NCBI GenBank assembly: GCA_963755155.1
Contig: CAVWIV010000016.1
Location: 62,001-126,000, forward strand
Direction of reading: 5' to 3'
Source of the DNA: PALSA-612 sp963755155
GTDB taxonomy: Bacteria; Actinomycetota; Thermoleophilia; Gaiellales; Gaiellaceae
Length of the DNA stretch: 64,000 nt
Numbering within the stretch: position 1 is the stretch's first letter; every line of letters starts with the position of its first letter. Of the stretch, positions 9,017 through 17,522 are shown one piece after another. The position numbers and the translations under genes are program-made. The notes below the pieces were generated by a model that saw only the letters and a list, made by a program, of their open reading frames with translations, did no database searches and was not told where the DNA came from.

Positions 9017-9481
9017 GTGGGTTCGGCATCGGGTGAGGTAGCAGACGTCGTTCGCGCGCCGTTCGGGCGCGACGTCATCGAGTCGATCATCCCGCACCGC
9101 GACCCGTTTCTCTTCGTGGACGAGGTGCTCGAGCTCGAGCCTGGAGTGCGCGTCGTCGCCCGCAAGACGTTTCACGAAGACGACTGGTTCTTCGAGGGGC
9201 ACTTTCCCGGCCGTCCGATCGTGCCGGGCGTGATCATGGTGGAGGCCGTGGCCCAGACGAGCGCGATCGCCGTGCTCACGTTGCCCGAGAACCACGGGAA
9301 GCTGTTGCTCTTCGCGGGCATCGACAAAGTGCGGTTCAAGCGGATCGTCTCGCCCGGTGACGAGCTGACGCTGGTGGCCGAGCTCGGAGCGGCGCGGGGG
9401 AACGTCGGCTGGGCGAAGATCGAGGCCCGCGTGGGTAACGAGCTGGCGCTGCGCGGGTCGGCCATGTGCGCGACCGAATGA
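9017..9481 (+). CDS. fabZ: 3-hydroxyacyl-ACP dehydratase FabZ
   Basis: 154 residues with a hot-dog fold. It dehydrates 3-hydroxyacyl-ACP in type II fatty acid elongation. The motif IIPHRDPFLFVDEV and the catalytic histidine and acid region GHFPGRPIVPGVIMVEAVAQ are intact. GTG 9017 is preceded by a -10 box and not by an SD sequence. The stop overlaps the fabH start by 4 nt (ATGA), so this is the first gene of a fatty-acid-synthesis operon. Confidence 0.95.
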   Translation: MGSASGEVADVVRAPFGRDVIESIIPHRDPFLFVDEVLELEPGVRVVARKTFHEDDWFFEGHFPGRPIVPGVIMVEAVAQTSAIAVLTLPENHGKLLLFAGIDKVRFKRIVSPGDELTLVAELGAARGNVGWAKIEARVGNELALRGSAMCATE

Positions 9482-10494
9482 TCGGCGCCGCGAACGGCAA
9501 CCGCGTCTCCATCACCGGCCTCGGCTCCTGCGTGCCCGAGCGGATCGTGACGAACGACGAGCTCGCCGAGCTGGTCGACACGTCGGACGAGTGGATCGTC
9601 GCTCGCACGGGCATCCACGAGCGGAGGGTGGCCGGCCCGGACGAAGCGCTGTCCGACTTCTGCCTGCCAGCCGCGAGAGAAGCCCTGGAGCGCGCCGGTG
9701 TGCGCGCCGAGGATCTCGATCTCGTCATCGTCGCCACCGTCACGCCGGACATGTCGTTCCCCGCGACAGCGGCGATCGTCGCCGACCAGCTCGGCGCGGC
9801 GAAGGCGGGCGCCTACGACCTCTCTGCCGGGTGCACGGGCTTCGTCTACGCGATCGCGCAGGCGTACGCGATGCTCGCGTCGGGTGTCGGCCGCCGCGCG
9901 CTCGTCGTTGGTGCGGACCTCCTGTCGAAGGTCGTGGACTGGAATGACCGCGCCACGTGTGTGCTGTTCGGAGACGGTGCGGGAGCAGTTGTGATGGAGC
10001 GCGTCGATCGCGGCGGGTTTCTCGGCTTCGAGCTCGGCGCCGACGGCGGAGGCGGCATGGAGCTCTACATGCCTGCGGGCGGCTCGCGGAAGCCGGCGAC
10101 GAGCGAGACGGTCGCCGCGGGTGAGCACTTCGCGCGCATGAACGGTCGCGAGGTGTTCAAGTTCGCGACCCGCGTGCTCGTGTCGTCCGCGAACGACCTC
10201 CTCGAGGAGGTCGGCCTGACCGTCGACGACATCGACGTCTACGTGCCCCACCAGGCGAACATCAGGATCATCACTCACGCCGCGGAGAAGCTCGGCTTTC
10301 CGGAGGAGAAGGTCGTGGTGAACGTCGATCGCTTCGGCAACACGTCGTCGGGGTCGATTCCGCTCGCGCTCGCCGATGCCCAGCGCGACGGGAGGCTCCA
10401 GGCAGGCAAGATCGTGCTGATGACGGGAATGGGTGCCGGGCTCACGTGGGGCTCCGGCGTGATGGAATGGACCGCTGATGGAATTGCCGCATGA
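9478..10494 (+). CDS. fabH: 3-oxoacyl-ACP synthase III
   Basis: Initiating condensing enzyme (KAS III), which joins an acyl-CoA primer to malonyl-ACP. The catalytic Cys lies in AGCTGFVYAIAQ, His in VPHQANIRI and Asn in FGNTSSGSIPLAL; the N-terminus shows ITGLGSCVPERIVTNDE and TSDEWIVARTGI. ATG 9478 overlaps the fabZ stop; GTG 9466 is an alternative start adding four residues. 338 residues, normal length. The primer choice (acetyl or branched) cannot be read from the sequence. Confidence 0.96.
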   Translation: MIGAANGNRVSITGLGSCVPERIVTNDELAELVDTSDEWIVARTGIHERRVAGPDEALSDFCLPAAREALERAGVRAEDLDLVIVATVTPDMSFPATAAIVADQLGAAKAGAYDLSAGCTGFVYAIAQAYAMLASGVGRRALVVGADLLSKVVDWNDRATCVLFGDGAGAVVMERVDRGGFLGFELGADGGGGMELYMPAGGSRKPATSETVAAGEHFARMNGREVFKFATRVLVSSANDLLEEVGLTVDDIDVYVPHQANIRIITHAAEKLGFPEEKVVVNVDRFGNTSSGSIPLALADAQRDGRLQAGKIVLMTGMGAGLTWGSGVMEWTADGIAA

Positions 10495-11423
10495 CTAGGA
10501 GCAAGGTCGCGTTCTGCTTCCCCGGGCAAGGCTCGCTCGAGCAGGGCATGGGCCGTGACATCGCGGAATCCGTGCCGGAGGCGATGCGTGTCTTCGAGCT
10601 CGGCAGCGCGGTGTCGGGGCTCGACCTGCGGCGCCTGTGCTTCGACGCGGACCTCGAGGAGCTGGTGGAAACGGAAGTCCAGCAGCCGGCGCTCGTCGCG
10701 ACGAGCCTCGCCGTGCTGGCGGCGCTCAAGGCCCGTGGCATCGAGCCCGATTACGTCGTCGGTCACTCGGTGGGCGAGTTCGCGGCGCTCGCCGCAGCGT
10801 CCTCGATCGGCGTCGAGGAGACGATCGGCCTCGTCCGCGAGCGCGGCCTGGCGATGGCGGAGGCAGCCAAGGAGCATCCCGGCCGCATGGCCGCCATCCT
10901 CGGCCTCGACGACGACGTCGTGGAGCGGATCTGCCGCCGCATCCGTGGGGTGTGGCCGGCGAACTACAACTGCCCGGGGCAGCTCGTCGTGTCGGGTGAG
11001 AGCGACGCCGTCGACGAGTGCTGCGCGCAGGCCGAAGAGGCCGGCGCCCGGCGCACCGTGAAGTTGCGCGTGTCCGGCGCGTTCCACTCGCCGCTCGTCG
11101 CGCGCGCCGCGGAGCGGCTTCGGCCGGCCGTCGACAAGGTGCGTTTCGCCGAGCCGGTAGCGCCGTTCATGTCCACTGTCACGGCTCGGATCGAGTCCGC
11201 GCCGCGCATCGCGCCCCTGCTCGTCGATCAGCTGACGGCCCCGGTGCGGTTCACGCAGGCTGCGTCCGAGCTCGTCCGCGAGGGGGCCCGAACGTTCGTC
11301 GAGGTGGGGCCCGGAAACGTCCTGTCCGGTCTCGTCAAGCGCATCGACAAGGGCGTGAAGGCGATCCCCGTCAACAGTCTTGCTGCGCTCGAGCGCGTCG
11401 AGGAGGCGCTCGGCGCTGCCTGA
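10491..11423 (+). CDS. fabD: malonyl-CoA:ACP transacylase
   Basis: 310 residues. It loads malonate onto ACP. It begins CFPGQGSLEQGMG; the nucleophile serine is in VVGHSVGEFAALAA, and a histidine in SGAFHSPLVARAA matches the family active site. It starts with a 4-nt ATGA overlap with fabH and overlaps the start of fabG, which indicates tight translational coupling. Confidence 0.96.
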   Translation: MTRSKVAFCFPGQGSLEQGMGRDIAESVPEAMRVFELGSAVSGLDLRRLCFDADLEELVETEVQQPALVATSLAVLAALKARGIEPDYVVGHSVGEFAALAAASSIGVEETIGLVRERGLAMAEAAKEHPGRMAAILGLDDDVVERICRRIRGVWPANYNCPGQLVVSGESDAVDECCAQAEEAGARRTVKLRVSGAFHSPLVARAAERLRPAVDKVRFAEPVAPFMSTVTARIESAPRIAPLLVDQLTAPVRFTQAASELVREGARTFVEVGPGNVLSGLVKRIDKGVKAIPVNSLAALERVEEALGAA

Positions 11424-12153
11424 GACGGACGGATTCGCCAGGCTCGACGGGAAGGTCGCGCTCGTGACGGGAGCCTCCCGCGGCATCGGCCGCGCGATCG
11501 CCGTCGAGCTTGCCGGCGCGGGCGCCGCGGTCGTCGTCGGCTATCGGACGGGGCGCGACGAGGCGGAGGAAGTGGCAGGGGAGATCGGCGGCCGCGCCGT
11601 CCAGGCCGACGTCGGCGATCCCGACGAAGCTGCGCGCCTCGTCGAAGAGGCCGGCGAGCTGGACGTGCTCGTCAACAACGCGGGCCTCACCCGCGACGGT
11701 CTCATTGCGCGGATGTCCGACGAGGACTGGCGCGTCGTGATCGATACGAATCTCGGCGGGGTCTTTCACACGTGCCGGGCGGCCGCGCGCGGGATGATGA
11801 AGCGCAAGTCGGGCTCGATCGTGAACCTCACGAGCGTCGTGGGCCTGCACGGCAACCCGGGCCAGACGAACTACGCAGCCTCGAAGGCCGGCATCATCGG
11901 CTTCACGAAGGCGCTGGCGCGCGAGCTCGCGTCGCGCAACGTCCGCGCGAACGCTGTCGCGCCTGGCTACATCACGACGGCGCTCACCGAGGTCCTGCCC
12001 GAGCAGGCGCAGCAGGCGATCCTCCAAAACACGCCGCTCGAGCGCATGGGCACCCCCGAGGACGTTGCCGCGGCCGTGCGCTATCTCGCATCCGACGCCG
12101 CATCGTTCGTCACCGGCGAGGTGCTGCTCGTCGACGGCGGGCTGGGAATGTGA
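11380..12153 (+). CDS. fabG: 3-oxoacyl-ACP reductase (SDR)
   Basis: NADPH-dependent reductase of fatty acid synthesis. The Rossmann motif TGASRGIG, NNAG, the catalytic serine (LTSVVG) and YAASKAG (Tyr and Lys) are all present, and the C-terminus ends LLVDGGLGM, as in FabG. Upstream of the Rossmann fold the only conventional start is TTG 11380, which overlaps fabD by 44 nt; CTG 11416 is a less usual option. fabF starts at the stop codon (TGATG). No acyl carrier protein gene lies between fabG and fabF, unlike the E. coli order. Confidence 0.94.
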   Translation: MLRSSASRRRSALPETDGFARLDGKVALVTGASRGIGRAIAVELAGAGAAVVVGYRTGRDEAEEVAGEIGGRAVQADVGDPDEAARLVEEAGELDVLVNNAGLTRDGLIARMSDEDWRVVIDTNLGGVFHTCRAAARGMMKRKSGSIVNLTSVVGLHGNPGQTNYAASKAGIIGFTKALARELASRNVRANAVAPGYITTALTEVLPEQAQQAILQNTPLERMGTPEDVAAAVRYLASDAASFVTGEVLLVDGGLGM

Positions 12154-13400
12154 TGGCGGAGAACGGGCGCCGCAGAGCAGTCGTCACGGGCATCGGGGCG
12201 GTGTCGCCGCTCGGCAACGACGCTGAGACCACGTGGGCGAACGTCCTCGCCGGCAAGTCAGGCGCTGGGCCGATCACGCACTTCGACCCGACTGATTATT
12301 CGGTGCACTTCGCCTGCGAGGCGAAGGGTTTCGACCCCGAGCAGTGGATCGACCGCAAGACGGCGCGTCGGATGGATCGCTTTACGCATCTCGTGCTCGC
12401 CGCCGCCCGGATGGCCGAGGCGGATTCGGGCATCGACATCGCGGCCGAGGCTCCCCGAATCGGAGCGTCGATCGGTACGGGCATCGGCGGCCTCCAGTCC
12501 TTCCAGGACTGCTACGACGTCCTTCGCGACCGGGGCCCGGACCGCGTGGGGCCGTTCTCGATCCCCGCCATCATCCCGAACCTCGGCGCAGGGTGGCTCT
12601 CGATCGAGCTCGGCACACAGGGGCCGCTGTCCGCGCAGTGCACCGCGTGCGCGGCGTCGAACATGTCGATCGGCGAGTCGCTCGATGCGATCAGGCTCGA
12701 CCGCGCAGATGCGATGTTCTGCGGCGGCACGGAGGCGCCGATCGCAGAGGTCGGCATGGCGGGGTTCTCCGCGATGCGCGCTCTCTCGCGGCGGAACGAC
12801 GATCCCGAGCACGCGAGCCGGCCGTTCGATGCCGAGCGCGACGGCTTCGTGATGGGGGAGGCGGGGGCGGTCATCGTCCTCGAGGAGCTCGAGCATGCCC
12901 GTGCGCGAGGCGCGAATATCTACGCCGAGGTGATCGGTTACGGCGTCTCCTCCGACGCCAAGCACATCACGGAGCCCGACCTTCACGGCCCGGGCCGCGC
13001 GCTGAAGATGGCGCTCGGCGACGCGGGCATCGGGGCCGATGACATCGACTACATCAACGCCCACGCGACGGCGACGCCGCTCGGCGACTCGTCGGAGACG
13101 ATGATGCTGAAGCTCGCGCTCGGCGAGGAGAAGGCGCGAGCGACGCCGATCTCCTCGACGAAGGGCGCCACCGGCCACTGCCTCGGCGCCGCCGGGGCGC
13201 TCGAGGCGATCTTCTGCACCCTCGCCTTGCGCGACGGCATGCTGCCGCCGACGATCAACTACGAGGTCCCCGATCCGGAGTGCGACCTCGACTACGTGCC
13301 CAACCAGGCACGTCCCGCGGACGTCGAAGTGGTCGTGAACAACTCGTTCGGGTTCGGCGGCCACAACGCATGCATCGTCCTGCGGAAGATCAGCGAGTGA
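12153..13400 (+). CDS. fabF: 3-oxoacyl-ACP synthase II
   Basis: 415-residue elongating condensing enzyme. The N-terminal VVTGIGAVSPLGND, the active-site cysteine in CTACAASNMSIGE, and the two histidines in NAHATATPLGD and KGATGHCLGAAG are visible; it ends with NNSFGFGGHNACIV. ATG 12153 overlaps the fabG TGA. It is the last gene of the fab run, and a different functional cluster begins 2 nt later. Confidence 0.97.
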   Translation: MAENGRRRAVVTGIGAVSPLGNDAETTWANVLAGKSGAGPITHFDPTDYSVHFACEAKGFDPEQWIDRKTARRMDRFTHLVLAAARMAEADSGIDIAAEAPRIGASIGTGIGGLQSFQDCYDVLRDRGPDRVGPFSIPAIIPNLGAGWLSIELGTQGPLSAQCTACAASNMSIGESLDAIRLDRADAMFCGGTEAPIAEVGMAGFSAMRALSRRNDDPEHASRPFDAERDGFVMGEAGAVIVLEELEHARARGANIYAEVIGYGVSSDAKHITEPDLHGPGRALKMALGDAGIGADDIDYINAHATATPLGDSSETMMLKLALGEEKARATPISSTKGATGHCLGAAGALEAIFCTLALRDGMLPPTINYEVPDPECDLDYVPNQARPADVEVVVNNSFGFGGHNACIVLRKISE

Positions 13401-13401
13401 G

Positions 13402-14247
13402 TTGACGCGCAGGGTCGCGATCGCCGCGCTCGTCGTGCCGGCGCTCGTGCTGGTCGCGATCGCCGCGCGGTCCTACCAGCCGTTCGGCGGCGACCCCGGC
13501 GGCGAGCGTGCTCCGTCGACCACGTTCCTCGACGGCACGTTCACGATCCTGGTCGTGCTGGTCGTGCTGGCGCTCCTGACCGTGTTCTACGTGCGGATCC
13601 GGTTCATGCCGCCGTCGAAGCGCCGAGGCGAGGGCACGACGTATTCGTCGCTCCTCGTGTTCCTGCTCATCATGGGCTTCATGATCGTCGCCGGACGGGG
13701 CCTGCTCCAATACGAGCCACGCCCGTCGAACTCGGAAGGCACGGACGCGCCCTTCGGGCAGCCGTTGCCGTCCGGTGAGCTCGTTCCCGAGCCGGAGGAG
13801 ATCCGGTCGCCGCAGGTGGTCTGGCCCCTCGTTGCAGGCATCGCCGGCGTCGTCGTCGCTGCCATCGTCATCGCAGTGCTCGTCGACCGCCGGCGTAGAC
13901 GTCCCGATCCCCTCACTGCCGAGCAGTTGAGGGAGCTCCGCAGCGCACTCGACGAGGCGATCGAGGATCTCCGGCGCGATCCCGACCCACGCCGCGCCGT
14001 CGTGGCCGCCTACGCGCGCATGGAGCAGGCGCTGACCGTGTACGGGCTGCCGCGGAAGCCTGCTGAGGCGCCGTACGAATACCTCCGCCGCGTGGGGCGC
14101 GAGCTGGAGGCGGAGGAGCCTGTCGCTGCTCTTACGGAGCTGTTCGAGGTGGCGAAGTTCTCCGAGCACTCGGTGGATGAAGGAATGCGCGGCCGCGCGA
14201 TCGACGCGCTCACCGCCGTGCGGCGAGAGGTACGGGCGGCGACGTGA
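13402..14247 (+). CDS. DUF4129-type membrane protein of a MoxR cluster
   Basis: 281 residues with an N-terminal membrane anchor, two further helices (about 48-66 and 80-98), a Pro/Glu-rich loop and another helix near 145-165. The cytosolic tail contains the DUF4129-like pattern AYARMEQALTVYGLPRKPAEAPYEYLRRV. Such tails accompany transglutaminase-like or MoxR/DUF58 genes in actinobacteria. TTG 13402 lies just after fabF; GTGA overlaps with the next gene show one operon through 17510. Molecular function is unknown. Confidence 0.7.
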   Translation: MTRRVAIAALVVPALVLVAIAARSYQPFGGDPGGERAPSTTFLDGTFTILVVLVVLALLTVFYVRIRFMPPSKRRGEGTTYSSLLVFLLIMGFMIVAGRGLLQYEPRPSNSEGTDAPFGQPLPSGELVPEPEEIRSPQVVWPLVAGIAGVVVAAIVIAVLVDRRRRRPDPLTAEQLRELRSALDEAIEDLRRDPDPRRAVVAAYARMEQALTVYGLPRKPAEAPYEYLRRVGRELEAEEPVAALTELFEVAKFSEHSVDEGMRGRAIDALTAVRREVRAAT

Positions 14248-14768
14248 AGCGCATCGCCGTCTCCACGATCGTGTACGCGGTCATCGGGGCGCTCGTCGCC
14301 GTAGTCGCCGTGCTGATCGGCGTCGATCGCACGGATCTCGTGCTCGACGCGTACCTCCTCTACGCCGCCGGCCTCGCTGCCTTCGCGGCCGCCCGAGTCT
14401 CCCGCCTGGCCTTTCCGCCGCCGCGTGGAACCGTGCCTGCCTTGCTCACGCCGCGGGCGGCGCGCTACGTGCACCCCGAGTCGCTCGTGACGACCGCGGA
14501 CGACGTCGCGCTTGCGCAGGCGGGCGGGTTCGACGTCCACTTTCGCCTGCGGCCGCGTCTGCGCGACATCGCGGCTGCGGGCCTGGCAATGCACTCGGGC
14601 ATCGACCTCGACCGCGAGCCCGAGCGAGCCCGGGAAAAGCTCTCGCCGGAGACGTGGGAGCTCGTGCGGCCGGACCGGCCGCGGCCGGAGGGGACTGGGA
14701 CGATCGGCATCGACACCGCCTCTCTGACCGCTGTTGTCGACGAGTTGGAGAGAATCCTCCCGCCATGA
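14244..14768 (+). CDS. membrane-anchored protein of unknown function in the MoxR operon
   Basis: 174 residues: two N-terminal membrane helices (about 5-25 and 33-50), then a soluble segment of roughly 120 residues (RDIAAAGLAMHSGIDLDREPERAR). I recognise no family. The start overlaps the upstream stop (GTGA) and its own stop overlaps moxR (ATGA), so it is translated with the MoxR system and may help anchor it. Confidence 0.65.
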   Translation: MKRIAVSTIVYAVIGALVAVVAVLIGVDRTDLVLDAYLLYAAGLAAFAAARVSRLAFPPPRGTVPALLTPRAARYVHPESLVTTADDVALAQAGGFDVHFRLRPRLRDIAAAGLAMHSGIDLDREPERAREKLSPETWELVRPDRPRPEGTGTIGIDTASLTAVVDELERILPP

Positions 14769-15736
14769 TCGCCGTCTCTGACGTCCAGCCGCACTGCGAC
14801 CGCATCCTCGACGCCGTCGAGCAGGCCGTCGTGGGCAAGCGGGAGGCGCTCGAGCTCGTGTTGCTCGGCGTGCTCGCCGACGGGCACGTGCTCATCGAGG
14901 ACTACCCCGGTCTCGCGAAGACGCTGCTCGCGCGCTCGTTCGCCGCGGTCACCGACCTCCGCTTCTCCCGCATCCAGTTCACGCCCGACCTCATGCCCGC
15001 CGACGTGACCGGCTCCTCGATCTACAACCAGCGGACGGCGGAGTTCGACTTCAGGCCCGGCCCGGTCTTCGCGAACCTTCTGCTCGGCGACGAGATCAAC
15101 CGCGCGCCGCCGAAGACCCAGGCCTCGCTGCTCGAGGCGATGCAGGAGCGCCAGGTGACGCTCGAGGGCGAGACGCGGCAGCTCGAGCGTCCGTTCCTCG
15201 TGCTCGCCACGCAGAACCCGATCGAGTACGAGGGGACGTACCCACTGCCCGAGGCGCAGCTCGATCGCTTCCTCCTGCGCATCGGGGTGGGCTATCCGGC
15301 GCGGGCCGACGAGTGGGAGATGCTGGAACGGCGCCGCGAGCGGCGGATGGACGAGGTCGAGCTGACGCCGGTCGTCGACCGGGAGACGGTGCTTGCGCTC
15401 CAGCGGGCGATCGAGGAGGTCCACGTTGCCGAGAGCATCGGCCTCTACATGGTCGACGTCGTTTCGGCGACCCGCGCGAGCACGCGCGTCCAGGTCGGCG
15501 CGAGCCCCCGCGGATCGCTCGCGTTGCTGAAGCTCTCGCGTGGCCTGGCCGCGCTTCGCGGACGCGACTTCGTCACGCCCGAGGACGTCAAGAACGTGGC
15601 CGTGCCTGCGCTCGCACACCGGCTCACGCTCAACCCCGAGCTGTGGGTGCAGCGGATCCGGGCCGCGGACGTCGTACAGGAGTGCCTGGACGCCGTGCCG
15701 ACGCCCAAGGCCGAGGACGCCGTTCGCACGGCGTGA
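14765..15736 (+). CDS. MoxR-family AAA+ ATPase
   Basis: 323 residues. The MoxR P-loop EDYPGLAKT, Walker B LLGDEINRAPPKTQ, sensor 1 (VLATQNPIEYEGTYPLPEAQLDRF) and the C-terminal lid are all present. MoxR ATPases act as chaperones, typically with VWA or DUF58 proteins; the next gene encodes a DUF58 protein, so the pair likely works together at the membrane. It is flanked by 4-nt overlaps on both sides. Confidence 0.92.
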   Translation: MIAVSDVQPHCDRILDAVEQAVVGKREALELVLLGVLADGHVLIEDYPGLAKTLLARSFAAVTDLRFSRIQFTPDLMPADVTGSSIYNQRTAEFDFRPGPVFANLLLGDEINRAPPKTQASLLEAMQERQVTLEGETRQLERPFLVLATQNPIEYEGTYPLPEAQLDRFLLRIGVGYPARADEWEMLERRRERRMDEVELTPVVDRETVLALQRAIEEVHVAESIGLYMVDVVSATRASTRVQVGASPRGSLALLKLSRGLAALRGRDFVTPEDVKNVAVPALAHRLTLNPELWVQRIRAADVVQECLDAVPTPKAEDAVRTA

Positions 15737-17004
15737 CTCGCGCCGCGACAGCGAAGCTCGCGGGCTACGCGTCGCTCGGCGCCCTTGGCCTCTTTGCCGG
15801 CATCGCCGCCGGACGTGCCGAGCTCGTCGTGCTCGCCACGCCGTTCGTGCTCGTGCTGGCCATCGGGCTCCTCACCAGTGCAGCACCGGAGCTCGACGTG
15901 GACGTTCGTGTCGACAGCTCGCGGGTACTGGAGGGGGACGTCGTCGCCGTGGAGATCGGGCTGCTCTCGGCGAGCCGGGTCGATCGTCTCGAGCTCGGGC
16001 TTGCAGTACCACGCGACGTGGTTGCCGAAGGCGATACGTCGTTCGGCGTCACGCTCCCAGCCGGCGAGCCGCGCGACCTCACCGCCACGCTGCGCTTTCC
16101 GCGGTGGGGCGTGTTCAGGGTAGGCCGCGTGGGCGTGGCCGCGTTCGACCGGCTCGGCCTCTTCGTCTTCGAGCGCGAGTTGCCTGCAGCTCATCTTCTC
16201 CGCGTCTATCCGCGGGAGGAGCACCTCCGCGAGATCGTCCGCCCGCGCGAAACCCAAGCGTACGTCGGCAACCTCGTGGCCAGGCAGAAGGGCGAGGGGA
16301 TTGAGTTCGCCGATCTCCGGCTCTACCAGCCCGGCGACCGTGTCAGGCGTGTGAACTGGAAGGCGACGGCGCGTCGCGGCTCGCTCGTCGTCAACGAGCA
16401 GCACCCGGAGCGAAACTCGGCGACGGTGCTGCTTCTCGATTCGTTCTCCGAGGCGCGGCTCGGGGCTGCGGGGACGCTCGACCAGGCGGTGCGCGCGACG
16501 ACGGCGCTGGCGGGTGCGTACTTGAAGCGCCGCGATCAGGTGGGGCTTCTGAGCTTCGGCGGCTCGGTCAACTGGCTCGAGCCGGCGCTCGGCACCGTGC
16601 AGCTGTACCGGATCGTCGAGGCGTTGCTCGACACCGAGGTCGTGCTCTCGTACATCTGGCGCGACATTCGCGTGATCCCCACGCACGTGCTGCCGCCGAA
16701 GGCCCTTGTGCTGGGCCTCACGCCGCTGCTCGACGAGCGCATGGTCGATGCGCTTGTGAACGTGCGTGGCCGCGGCGCCGACGTCGCGGCTCTCGAGATC
16801 GCGCCCGAGCCGTTCATCCGCGTTGCCGAGGGCGAGCAGGCGCAGCTGGCGTATCGGATCTGGAAGCTGCGCCGCGCCGCCGTGCGCAGCCGCTTTCGCC
16901 GCCTCGGTGTCCCCGTCGTCGAGTGGCGCCACGGCGATCCGCTCGAGCCCGTGCTGGAGGAGGTGTCGGCATTCAGGCGCTACGCCAGGGCGATGCGCGC
17001 GTAG
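15733..17004 (+). CDS. DUF58 (VWA-like) membrane protein, MoxR partner
   Basis: 423 residues. Two N-terminal hydrophobic segments precede a beta-rich region, then the DUF58 signature GIEFADLRLYQPGDRVRRVNWKATA, a VWA-like stretch (VLLLDSFSEA) and a C-terminal domain. GTG 15733 overlaps the moxR stop. DUF58 proteins are the usual targets of MoxR; their biochemical activity is unsettled. Confidence 0.85.
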   Translation: MTRAATAKLAGYASLGALGLFAGIAAGRAELVVLATPFVLVLAIGLLTSAAPELDVDVRVDSSRVLEGDVVAVEIGLLSASRVDRLELGLAVPRDVVAEGDTSFGVTLPAGEPRDLTATLRFPRWGVFRVGRVGVAAFDRLGLFVFERELPAAHLLRVYPREEHLREIVRPRETQAYVGNLVARQKGEGIEFADLRLYQPGDRVRRVNWKATARRGSLVVNEQHPERNSATVLLLDSFSEARLGAAGTLDQAVRATTALAGAYLKRRDQVGLLSFGGSVNWLEPALGTVQLYRIVEALLDTEVVLSYIWRDIRVIPTHVLPPKALVLGLTPLLDERMVDALVNVRGRGADVAALEIAPEPFIRVAEGEQAQLAYRIWKLRRAAVRSRFRRLGVPVVEWRHGDPLEPVLEEVSAFRRYARAMRA

Positions 17005-17510
17005 TAGCCGGCGTCGCAGCCGCGGTGTGCGCCGCCCTCTTCGCGCTCGCCGTTTGGCTGTCCGCGGCCGATCATCCCGACCAGGCGGCGGTGGGTGTGC
17101 TCGCCGGGTTGGGCCTCGTCGCCGGCGGCCTCGTCCTCCGGCGGGGAACGGTGCTGACTGTAGGTCTCGCACTGCTCGGCGTGGGTTACGGCGCAGCCCT
17201 CATCGGCAAGGGCCTCGACCCCGCCGCGGGGCTCTTCGCGGCCGGGCTCGTGGCCGTCGCCGAGCTCGCCTTCTGGGCGATCGAGCCGGGGGCGGCGGTG
17301 CCCCTCGGCCGCGCCGCAACTGGGGTGAGAGTGCTCGTCGCCGGCTCGGTCGCCCTCGGCTCGGCACTCGCCGGCACGGTGCTGCTCGTCGTCGTGTCGG
17401 ATCCCATTCGCGGGGAGGCCGTGGTCGGAGTCGCAGGCGTCCTCGCGGTGCTGGCGATCTTCGGGATAGCGGTCGTTCTAGCGCGATCCCTGCGCACCGG
17501 CGTCGGCTAG
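16923..17510 (+). CDS. multi-pass membrane protein of unknown function
   Basis: About five or six hydrophobic helices (VVAGVAAAVCAALFALAVWL, VGVLAGLGLVAGGLVL, and others) with no recognised motif. The start is uncertain: GTG 16923 gives an 82-nt overlap with the DUF58 gene but keeps the first helix whole; GTG 17025 would cut it. It is the last gene of the MoxR cluster. Confidence 0.6.
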   Translation: MAPRRSARARAGGGVGIQALRQGDARVVAGVAAAVCAALFALAVWLSAADHPDQAAVGVLAGLGLVAGGLVLRRGTVLTVGLALLGVGYGAALIGKGLDPAAGLFAAGLVAVAELAFWAIEPGAAVPLGRAATGVRVLVAGSVALGSALAGTVLLVVVSDPIRGEAVVGVAGVLAVLAIFGIAVVLARSLRTGVG

Positions 17511-17513
17511 AGT
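17508..17513 (+). promoter_or_regulatory. -10 box TAGAGT before the E1 alpha gene (leaderless)
   Basis: TAGAGT overlaps the upstream stop codon and lies 9 nt before ATG 17523. There is no SD sequence. The same TAGAGT-9-ATG arrangement recurs at 43354. Confidence 0.55.
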
Positions 17514-17522
17514 CGCCGGGCG

